Shown one piece after another: positions 57,105 through 64,000 of a DNA stretch of 64,000 nucleotides. A program made the translations under genes and the position numbers. Within the stretch, counting starts at the first letter, position 1, and every line of letters begins with the position of its first letter. The stretch lies in the NCBI RefSeq assembly GCF_024448895.1, contig NZ_JAMOIC010000001.1, forward strand, positions 248,001 to 312,000. Direction: 5' to 3'. The stretch comes from Stutzerimonas stutzeri. GTDB lineage: Bacteria > Pseudomonadota > Gammaproteobacteria > Pseudomonadales > Pseudomonadaceae. The notes under the pieces were generated by a model. That model saw only the letters and a program-made list of their open reading frames with translations. It was not told the origin of the DNA and did no database searches.

Positions 57105-58649
57105 ATGCCCGACGCATCCTTACCACGCCTGCAGCTGACCGGTATCACCAAGCAATACCCGGGCTGCCTGGCCAACGACCATATCGACCTCAGTATCCAC
57201 GCTGGGGAGATCCACGCCCTGCTTGGTGAGAACGGTGCTGGCAAGAGCACCCTGATGAAAATCATCTACGGGGTGACCCAGCCGGACGCCGGAGAGATGT
57301 GCTGGGAAGGCGAGCCGGTCGTCATGCGCGATCCGGCGCAAGCGCGCGAGCGGGGTATCGGCATGGTCTTCCAGCACTTCTCGCTGTTCGAAACTCTGAG
57401 CGTGGCGGAAAACGTGGCGCTGGCGCTTGGTGCCGCCGCCGGTACGCCCAAACAGCTTGAAGCGAAGATCCGTGACGTCTCCCAACGGTACGGCATGCCC
57501 CTGGAGCCGCATCGTCTGGTCCATAGCCTCTCCATCGGCGAGCGCCAGCGGGTGGAAATCGTCCGCTGCCTGATGCAGGACATCAAGCTGCTGATTCTCG
57601 ACGAGCCCACATCCGTCCTCACACCGCAGGAAGCCGATGATCTCTTCGTGGTGCTGCGCCGGCTTGCGGCCGAAGGTTGCAGCGTGCTGTTCATCAGCCA
57701 CAAGCTGAACGAAGTGCGAGCGCTATGCGAGAACGCAACGGTGCTGCGCGGCGGGCGCGTCTCGGGGGACTGTGTGCCGGCCGAATGCACGGATATGGAT
57801 CTGGCGCGGCTGATGGTGGGCGATGCCGAAGGGCTGGAGGCCGAATACCCGAAAGCCAGCGGCGGTGCGCCCTTCCTGCGGGTCGAGGCGCTCTCCTGGC
57901 GCAACGCCGATCCGTTCGGCGTATCGCTCGAAGAGGTGATGCTGGAAGTGCGCGCTGGCGAGATTGTCGGCATTGCCGGTGTTGCCGGCAACGGACAAGA
58001 CGAGCTGCTCGCGCTGCTCTGCGGAGAACAGCGCCTGCCTCGAGAACAGGGTGCACGCATTCGCTTTCTGGAATCGCCCGTAGCGCATCTACGGCCAGAT
58101 GCCCGCCGCCGTCACGGCATGACCTTTGTCCCCGCAGAGCGACTGGGGCACGGCGCAGTCCCGGAAATGAGCCTGGCCGATAATGCCCTGCTGACCGGCT
58201 TCCAGCAGGAGGGAATGGTTAGGGGCGGGTTGATTCGCCACGGCCGGGTCGAGGCGTTCGCCCGGCGCATCATCGACACCTTTGCGGTTAAGGCGCCGGG
58301 CACTCATACCGCGGCACGCAGCCTTTCCGGCGGCAATCTGCAGAAATTCATCCTCGGCCGCGAGATCCTCCAGCGACCGAAACTGCTGATCGCAGCGCAC
58401 CCGACCTGGGGCGTGGATGTCGGCGCAGCGGCGGCGATCCACCGCGCACTGATCGAGCTGCGCGACGCCGGCACCGCGATTCTGGTGATATCCGAAGACC
58501 TCGAAGAGCTGTTTCAGATCAGCGACCGAATCGCTGCGCTGAGCCACGGCCGCCTGTCTTCGCTAAAAGCGACCGCGCAGACCACCACCACGGATGTCGG
58601 CCGCTGGATGGCGGGACAGTTCGATCACACCACGCCCACCGCCGCCTGA
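57105..58649 (+). CDS. Nucleoside/simple-sugar-type ABC importer ATPase (double domain)
   Basis: A 514-residue protein with two ATPase domains, as in RbsA and in the BMP-type nucleoside importers (NupO). Domain 1 has Walker A LLGENGAGKSTLMKIIYGV, signature VHSLSIGERQRVEIVRCL and Walker B LLILDEPTSVLTP. Domain 2 has the degenerate loop GVAGNGQDELLALLCG and signature SLSGGNLQKFILGREI. I chose the ATG at 57105; upstream frame has no homology, and the ribosome site is weak. A 252-nt gap with a palindrome separates it from the CMD-like gene, so it may have its own promoter. Confidence 0.9.
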   Translation: MPDASLPRLQLTGITKQYPGCLANDHIDLSIHAGEIHALLGENGAGKSTLMKIIYGVTQPDAGEMCWEGEPVVMRDPAQARERGIGMVFQHFSLFETLSVAENVALALGAAAGTPKQLEAKIRDVSQRYGMPLEPHRLVHSLSIGERQRVEIVRCLMQDIKLLILDEPTSVLTPQEADDLFVVLRRLAAEGCSVLFISHKLNEVRALCENATVLRGGRVSGDCVPAECTDMDLARLMVGDAEGLEAEYPKASGGAPFLRVEALSWRNADPFGVSLEEVMLEVRAGEIVGIAGVAGNGQDELLALLCGEQRLPREQGARIRFLESPVAHLRPDARRRHGMTFVPAERLGHGAVPEMSLADNALLTGFQQEGMVRGGLIRHGRVEAFARRIIDTFAVKAPGTHTAARSLSGGNLQKFILGREILQRPKLLIAAHPTWGVDVGAAAAIHRALIELRDAGTAILVISEDLEELFQISDRIAALSHGRLSSLKATAQTTTTDVGRWMAGQFDHTTPTAA

Positions 58650-58659
58650 GATTCCCATC

Positions 58660-59766
58660 ATGTTGTTATCCCTCGAACCCCGCGGCTATGAATCACGCCC
58701 GATGCTCTGGTTTTCGCCAGTGCTTGCTGCGCTGCTGACCCTGATCAGTGGCGCGCTGCTGTTCGCCGCACTGGGCCATCCACCACTGGAAACGCTACGG
58801 GTGCTGCTGATCGATCCGATCAGCGACCTCTATGGCGTATCCGAGCTGCTGGTCAAAGCGCTGCCGATCCTGCTTTGCGCCCTTGGTCTGGCAGTCGTCT
58901 ACAGGGCTCGGATCTGGAACATCGGCGCGGAGGGCCAGCTGCTCATCGGCGCGCTGGCAGGCAGCGCCGTAGCGGTAAACGTCATCGAGTGGGATTCGCG
59001 CTGGGCGCTGGTACTCAGCCTGCTCATCGGTACGCTCGGCGGCGCCGCCTGGGCGGGTCTCTGTGCCTGGCTGCGCACGCAGTTCAACGCCAACGAAATT
59101 CTTACCAGCATCATGCTCAACTACATTGCGCTGAATCTGCTGCTGTTCGCCGTGCACGGGCCGCTTAAGGACCCGGAAGGCTTCAACTTTCCCGAATCGG
59201 CCATGTTCGGCGACGCCACGCGGCTGCCGCAGCTGTTCGGGGATCTGCGCGTGCACGGCGGCTTCTACTTCGCGCTGCTGGCGCTGGTCGTGGTGTGGGT
59301 GTTGTTGCAGAAGAGCTTTCTCGGTTTTCAGATCAAAGTGCTGGGACTCGACAAGCGTGCGGCGGGCTTTGTCGGCTTTCGTGAGAAGCGGCTGATCTGG
59401 ATCGCGCTGCTGATCAGCGGAGGCCTGGCGGGGCTCGCTGGCGTTGCGGAGGTCGTCGGTCCGATCGGCCAGCTGGTGCCCCAGGTGTCGCCCGGCTATG
59501 GGTATGCCGCGATCACGGTAGCCTTTCTCGGCCGCCTCAACCCCATCGGGATTGTCTTTGCCAGCCTGCTGATGGCGCTGCTTTATCTGGGCGGCGAGAA
59601 CGCCCAGATGGCCGCCAACCTGCCCCAATCGATCACCCAGCTGTTCCAGGGCATGGTGCTGTTCTTTCTGCTGGCGTGCGACGTGTTGATTCTCTATCGG
59701 CCGCGGCTGAAGGGCTGGAGCCGCAAGCCGCAGCCGGCAGCGCTCGCACCGGAGCCCGCCGCATGA
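58660..59766 (+). CDS. Nucleoside-type ABC importer permease 1
   Basis: A 368-residue permease with about ten hydrophobic helices. The family segments are LPILLCALGLAVVYRARIWN, IGAEGQLLIGALAGSAVAVN, and FNANEILTSIMLNYIALNLL, followed by SPGYGYAAITVAFLGRLNPI. It matches the NupP-type BMP importer permease. The ATG at 58660 follows the ATPase stop by 10 nt. Confidence 0.92.
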   Translation: MLLSLEPRGYESRPMLWFSPVLAALLTLISGALLFAALGHPPLETLRVLLIDPISDLYGVSELLVKALPILLCALGLAVVYRARIWNIGAEGQLLIGALAGSAVAVNVIEWDSRWALVLSLLIGTLGGAAWAGLCAWLRTQFNANEILTSIMLNYIALNLLLFAVHGPLKDPEGFNFPESAMFGDATRLPQLFGDLRVHGGFYFALLALVVVWVLLQKSFLGFQIKVLGLDKRAAGFVGFREKRLIWIALLISGGLAGLAGVAEVVGPIGQLVPQVSPGYGYAAITVAFLGRLNPIGIVFASLLMALLYLGGENAQMAANLPQSITQLFQGMVLFFLLACDVLILYRPRLKGWSRKPQPAALAPEPAA

Positions 59767-59821
59767 TCTTCCTGCCCCACTCTTCTGATGGTTTGCCGCT
59801 TGCGCCTCGAGGCTTGATTTG

Positions 59822-60748
59822 ATGGATATCGACCTACTCACGAACATTTTCTACGCCATGATCCGGACCGGCACGCCGCTGCTGCTGGTAGCCCTTGGCG
59901 AACTGGTCTGCGAAAAGTCCGGCGTTCTCAATCTCGGCCAGGAAGGCATGATGCTGTTCGGTGCAGTGGCAGGTTTCATCGCCGCCTTCGCTACCGGCAG
60001 CCTCTGGCTCGGCGTCGTTTTCGCCTGCCTGGGCGGCATGCTGCTGTCGCAGCTGTTCGCGCTGGTGGCACTGGGTTTCAACGCCAATCAGGTTGCCACT
60101 GGCCTGGCACTGACCATTTTTGGCGTAGGCCTGTCTTCCTTCATCGGTGCGGGCTGGGTCGGCAAGCCGCTCGCCGGTTTCGAGCCGGTCGCCATTCCTT
60201 TCCTCAGCGATATCCCCATGATTGGCCGCATGCTCTTCGCCCAGGATCTGCTGGTCTACCTGTCCTTTGCGCTTTTCGCCCTGGTCGCCTGGGTGCTGTT
60301 GAAGAGTCGTATCGGCCTGATCATCCAGGCGGTCGGCGAGAACCCCAACGCTGCCAGCGCCATGGGCCTGCCGGTATTGCGAGTTCGCGCGCTGGCCGTG
60401 CTATTCGGCGGCGCAATGGCCGGTCTGGCGGGCGGCTACCTGTCGCTCGCCTATACCCCGATGTGGGCGGAGAACATGACTGCCGGTCGCGGCTGGATCG
60501 CCCTGGCGCTGGTGGTCTTCGCCAGCTGGCGCGTAGGTCGGGTGCTGCTGGGCGCCTACCTGTTCGGCCTTGCCAGCATCGTGCATCTGGTGGCGCAGGG
60601 CATTGGTCTGTCGATTCCCAGCAACCTGCTGGCGATGCTGCCGTACGTAGCGACCATCATCGTGCTGGTCCTGCTGTCACGCGACGCGATCCGCACCCGC
60701 CTGTACGCACCGGTTTCCCTGGGGCAACCCTGGAAGGCCGGCCATTGA
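59822..60748 (+). CDS. Nucleoside-type ABC importer permease 2
   Basis: A 308-residue permease of the NupQ type. It has GTPLLLVALGELVCEKSGVL, NLGQEGMMLFGAVAGFIAAF and a later LPVLRVRALAVLFGGAMAGL, then AGRGWIALALVVFASWRVGR. The ATG at 59822 has GAGG 9 nt before it; a TTG one codon earlier is also open. It ends the cluster. No binding-protein (BMP-family) gene precedes or follows it within the window. Confidence 0.92.
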   Translation: MDIDLLTNIFYAMIRTGTPLLLVALGELVCEKSGVLNLGQEGMMLFGAVAGFIAAFATGSLWLGVVFACLGGMLLSQLFALVALGFNANQVATGLALTIFGVGLSSFIGAGWVGKPLAGFEPVAIPFLSDIPMIGRMLFAQDLLVYLSFALFALVAWVLLKSRIGLIIQAVGENPNAASAMGLPVLRVRALAVLFGGAMAGLAGGYLSLAYTPMWAENMTAGRGWIALALVVFASWRVGRVLLGAYLFGLASIVHLVAQGIGLSIPSNLLAMLPYVATIIVLVLLSRDAIRTRLYAPVSLGQPWKAGH

Positions 60749-60755
60749 CCGAGTC

Positions 60756-60786
60756 GGAAAGCGGCGGCTGCCAGGCTCCGCTTTCC
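60756..60786. terminator. Hairpin between convergent permease and ATPase genes
   Basis: GGAAAGCGG / CCGCTTTCC is a 9-bp perfect stem with a 13-nt loop in the 76-bp convergent spacer. T-runs are weak on both sides. Confidence 0.55.
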
Positions 60787-60824
60787 ATTCACCATCGTGC
60801 TCATGACGTTCGATTTCGCTACCG

Positions 60825-63542
60825 TCAGGCCGGGCCGAGGCCCAGCCGCCGCAACAGGGCTTTTTCGATCTCCAGAATGACCAGCACGGCTACCCCGGCC
60901 AGTACTACGAAAACACCAGTGGTCAGCGATAAGGCCTCGGACGCGAACAGTGACTGCATGAACGGCGCGTAGGTGAACAGCAGTTGCAGGACAAACACGC
61001 CGAATACCGCCATCAGCACCCGCGGGGTGCCTTTCACGCCTTCCAGGGTGAACGAAGGGGCCTTCAGGTAGCGCACGCTGAACAGATAGAACACTTCCAT
61101 GCAGACCAGCGTGTTGACCGCCACGGTACGCGCCGCCTCCACTGTCGCGCCCTGGTAAAGCATCCACTGGTACATGCCGAAGATGCCAGCCAGAAACAGC
61201 GCGGAGACAAAGAAGATCCGCCAGATGACGAAGCGAGATAGCATCGGTTCGTCCGGCCGACGTGGCGGGCGCTGCATGACATCCGCCTCGGTCGGCTCGA
61301 ATGCCAGGACCATCGCCAGCGCCACCGAGCTGACCATGTTTACCCACAACACCTGCACCGGCGTGATCGGCAGGGCGATGCCGAGCAGCACAGCCAGCAA
61401 CAATGAAAGCGACTCGCCGCCATTGATCGGCAGCAGAAAGGTCACCGTCTTGCGCAGGTTGTCGTAGACGGTTCGGCCTTCTTCCACGGCGTGCGCAATC
61501 GATGCGAAGTTGTCGTCCGCCAGAACTATTGAACCCGCCTGCTTGGCCGCCTCGGTCCCCTTCATGCCCATGGCCACGCCCACATCGGCCTGCTTCAGTG
61601 CTGGTGCGTCGTTGACGCCATCGCCAGTCATGGCGACCACTTCACCGTTGGCCTGCAGTGCACGGACCAGGCGCAGCTTGTGTTCCGGGCTGGCACGCGC
61701 GAACACGCGGGCTTCGGCAACCGCCTGGCGCATGGCCGCTTCGTCCATCTGTTCCAGCTCGGGGCCGGTGATCGCCTTGATGTCATCACCCATGCCGAGC
61801 TGTCTGGCAATGGCACTGGCCGTCACACCGTGGTCGCCGGTAATCATCACAACCCGGATGCCGGCAGCGCTGCACTGCGCAACCGCGCGTATCGCCTCTT
61901 CGCGTGGCGGATCGATGATGGCGACCAGCCCAAGCAGGGTGAGCCCATTGGCGACGTCGGCGTGCTCGAGCATGTCCTTGCCCTCAGGCAGGCGGCGCCG
62001 AGCCAGCGCCAGAACACGGCGCCCGGCTTGCGCCTGCGCCTCGACCTGGACATGCCACTGATCCAGCTCAAGTGCCCGCTCCTGCCCATCGGCCATGAGA
62101 TGGTACGAGCACATCGCAAGAATGCGTTCCGGCGCGCCCTTGACCAGCACCTCGCTGCCGCCATCAATGGCGTGCAATGTCGCCATGAAGCGGTGCTCGG
62201 ACTCGAAGGGGATTACATCCAGCCGCGGACGATCGACATGGAGATTGGTCGGCGAAAGCTCCGCTTTCATGGCCAGGGTCAGCAGCGCACCCTCAGTCGG
62301 ATCGCCAGCCAACGCCCAGACCTGATCCTTCTCGTGCAGGCTGGCGTCGTTGCACAAGGCTGCCGCTTCCATCAGTGAGCTGAACGCGGGAGATCGCGCC
62401 AGCAACGCGGCCGGCTCGATGGGAACAGCATCGAATAGGAGTGCGCCATGCGGCGCGTAACCGGCACCTTCGACCGCCAACGATTGGCCGGCGCAGATCA
62501 CCTCCTGCACGGTCATTTCGTTGCGTGTGAGGGTGCCGGTCTTGTCGGAGCAGATCACCGTGACCGAGCCCAGGGTCTCCACTGCTGGCAGTCGCCGGAT
62601 CACCGCGTTGCGGGTCGCCATCCGCTGCACGCCAATGGCCAGTGTGATGGTCATGATCGCCGGCAGCCCTTCCGGAATTGCCGCTACTGCAAGCCCTACC
62701 GCGGCAATGAACATCTCGCCAGCGCCCATGCCGCGTACCAGCGTGCCGAACAGGAACAGCACGGCGCTGGTGGCCAAAATCACCATCGTCAGAATGCGGC
62801 CAAAGTCTTCCATCTTGCGCAGCAGCGGCGTGGTGCCCTGCTCCACAGATTCCAACATGCGACCGATTCGTCCGATCTCGGTTGACGCCCCCGTGGCTAC
62901 AACCACTGCGCGCGCCTGCCCCTGTGTCACCAGCGTGCCGGCGTAGCCCATGCAGAGACGATCACCGATTGACGCATCATCGGCCACGGCGTCGACCTGC
63001 TTGTCCACCGGGACGGATTCACCGGTGAGCGCCGATTCATCGATTCGCAGGTTGCGCGCCTGCAGCAGCCGCACGTCAGCCGGCAGGCTGTCACCGGAGG
63101 CCAGCAGCACAACATCGCCGGGGACCAGCTCGGCGGCGTCGATGTCCTGCTGACGACCATCACGCAACACCACCGCATGGGGCGCAAGGAGATGTCGGAT
63201 CGCCTGAAGTGCCTTTTCCGCCTTGCCTTCCTGCACGAATCCGATGGCCACGTTGAGCACCACCACCACCAGGATCACGAAGGTATCGACCCAGTGCCCC
63301 ATTAATCCGGTCACCACCGCGGCGGCGATCAATACATACAGCAGCACGTTATTGAGGTGGCGCATCAGTCGCTGCAGGACGCCCACGGGTTTAGCTTCGT
63401 CGAGACGATTCGGCCCGTATTTGGAAAGCCGTTCCTGGACGTGCTCGTGCGTCAAACCGGCGTTCGAAGACTCAAGCTCGCGCAACGCCTCGTCAACCTT
63501 GTGAGCATGCCAAAGGTTCGCTCGGGTTTGATGTTCGGGCAT
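60825..63542 (-). CDS. P-type cation-transporting ATPase
   Basis: A 905-residue P2-type ATPase. It has an N-terminal cation-ATPase domain ([20 protein letters not shown]), the actuator TGES in [17 protein letters not shown] in [18 protein letters not shown], the phosphorylation site [15 protein letters not shown], and the hinge [21 protein letters not shown]5 is [20 protein letters not shown] and M6 contains [19 protein letters not shown]. The calcium-pump residues of M6 (Asn, Thr-Asp) become Asn-Ser-Ser, so the ion may not be calcium. An upstream start would add 14 residues; the ATG at 63542 has GAGGGGG before it. It is convergent with the importer genes. Confidence 0.93.
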   Translation of the reverse strand: MPEHQTRANLWHAHKVDEALRELESSNAGLTHEHVQERLSKYGPNRLDEAKPVGVLQRLMRHLNNVLLYVLIAAAVVTGLMGHWVDTFVILVVVVLNVAIGFVQEGKAEKALQAIRHLLAPHAVVLRDGRQQDIDAAELVPGDVVLLASGDSLPADVRLLQARNLRIDESALTGESVPVDKQVDAVADDASIGDRLCMGYAGTLVTQGQARAVVVATGASTEIGRIGRMLESVEQGTTPLLRKMEDFGRILTMVILATSAVLFLFGTLVRGMGAGEMFIAAVGLAVAAIPEGLPAIMTITLAIGVQRMATRNAVIRRLPAVETLGSVTVICSDKTGTLTRNEMTVQEVICAGQSLAVEGAGYAPHGALLFDAVPIEPAALLARSPAFSSLMEAAALCNDASLHEKDQVWALAGDPTEGALLTLAMKAELSPTNLHVDRPRLDVIPFESEHRFMATLHAIDGGSEVLVKGAPERILAMCSYHLMADGQERALELDQWHVQVEAQAQAGRRVLALARRRLPEGKDMLEHADVANGLTLLGLVAIIDPPREEAIRAVAQCSAAGIRVVMITGDHGVTASAIARQLGMGDDIKAITGPELEQMDEAAMRQAVAEARVFARASPEHKLRLVRALQANGEVVAMTGDGVNDAPALKQADVGVAMGMKGTEAAKQAGSIVLADDNFASIAHAVEEGRTVYDNLRKTVTFLLPINGGESLSLLLAVLLGIALPITPVQVLWVNMVSSVALAMVLAFEPTEADVMQRPPRRPDEPMLSRFVIWRIFFVSALFLAGIFGMYQWMLYQGATVEAARTVAVNTLVCMEVFYLFSVRYLKAPSFTLEGVKGTPRVLMAVFGVFVLQLLFTYAPFMQSLFASEALSLTTGVFVVLAGVAVLVILEIEKALLRRLGLGPA

Positions 63543-63741
63543 TGGATCCCCCTCGCCGTGTTTCGCTGATGCCGGATGCAACAACGCAGCTTCATAAGAG
63601 CCGAATAAGGATCACCATAGCTATCGTGTGGACATGCATTGCAACACAGAGGCAGCGGTCTAATGTCGCAGCAGCTCCGCATGAGCCGACGTTGCCGCGT
63701 CAAGCTATGCTTGAAAACCCGCCCACACCCAAGGATCACTC

Positions 63742-64000
63742 ATGCAAAAAACCGTACTTATCGTTGGCGCTTCTCGCGGTCTGGGCCTCGGCCTGGCCAA
63801 ACAGTTTTCCAGCGAAGGCTGGCAGGTGATCGCCACGGTGCGTAATCCGCAACAGGCCGACGTCCTCAACGAGATTCCACAGGTGCGTGTCGAAACCCTC
63901 GACATGACCGATGCAGCAAGCGTTGAGACGCTGGCTAAGCGGCTCGAGGGCACGCAGCTGGATGTGCTGTTCGTCAATGCCGGCGTTGCCGGACCGCAGG
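63742..64000 (+). CDS. Short-chain dehydrogenase, partial at window end
   Basis: The first 86 codons of an SDR, cut by the window edge. It has the cofactor loop VLIVGASRGLGLGLAKQFSS and the conserved acidic site in VETLDMTDAASV, and reaches LDVLFVNAGVAG (the NAG motif). AAGGA lies 6 nt before the ATG. The substrate cannot be guessed. It is divergent from the P-type ATPase. Confidence 0.88.
   Translation, partial: MQKTVLIVGASRGLGLGLAKQFSSEGWQVIATVRNPQQADVLNEIPQVRVETLDMTDAASVETLAKRLEGTQLDVLFVNAGVAGPQ

Noticed and set aside
58795-59847. 350-residue minus-strand ORF antisense to the importer permease
   Set aside because: Gln/Arg/His-rich shadow of a membrane protein gene; no domain or ribosome site.

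Overview
The window reads as a chromosomal segment of a Pseudomonas-type gammaproteobacterium (Pseudomonas sensu lato). The evidence is gene order. The block leuC-leuD-leuB-asd-fimV-truA-trpF-accD-folC-dedD(SPOR)-cvpA-purF-metZ next to a GspC/GspD (XcpP/XcpQ) pair, with a LysR gene divergent from leuC, is the arrangement I know from Pseudomonas genomes. GC content is high throughout. I see no transposase, integrase, phage gene or CRISPR array.

Layout. 0-6.6 kb: a coiled-coil protein, an NTF2-like protein, 2,4-dienoyl-CoA reductase (fadH), and a membrane-anchored nitrilase-superfamily enzyme overlapping an AraC regulator. 6.5-11.4 kb: a cyanide-insensitive-type bd oxidase operon (cioAB plus a small DUF2474-like protein), a tiny acidic ORF, a hexanucleotide repeat and a chemoreceptor. 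11.7-15.1 kb: tRNA-Asp, then gspC and gspD; this GspD carries an extra C-terminal SPOR domain. 15.4-31.5 kb: the long leftward housekeeping block (metZ to leuC). 31.6-45.5 kb: LysR, a PAS-GGDEF-EAL protein, ibpA with a heat-shock promoter and ROSE-like RNA thermometer, an SDR, dusC, small exported proteins, two tandem initiator tRNAs, a KaiC-like ATPase with a receiver protein, a membrane diguanylate cyclase and an Fnr/Anr-type regulator. 45.9-47.3 kb: rimO.

47.6-60.7 kb is the accessory part. A Tsx-type outer-membrane channel is preceded by a RutR-like operator. Then come a RutR-family TetR regulator, a LysR regulator and a tight rightward cluster: 2-oxoglutarate/Fe(II) oxygenase, alpha/beta hydrolase, NMT1/THI5-type ABC importer, nucleobase-type deaminase, SDR, carboxymuconolactone-decarboxylase-like protein, and a nucleoside-type ABC importer (ATPase plus two permeases) with no binding-protein gene. 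I infer a nucleobase or nucleoside scavenging and catabolic system whose substrate I cannot name; it is the best candidate here for an undescribed pathway. A P-type cation ATPase (leftward) and the start of another SDR close the window.

The other strong observation is that the GspD SPOR domain is 37/70 identical, without gaps, to the SPOR domain of the DedD-like protein about 4 kb away. This suggests a local duplication and fusion. All assignments come from reading translated sequence and motifs; no database search was run.
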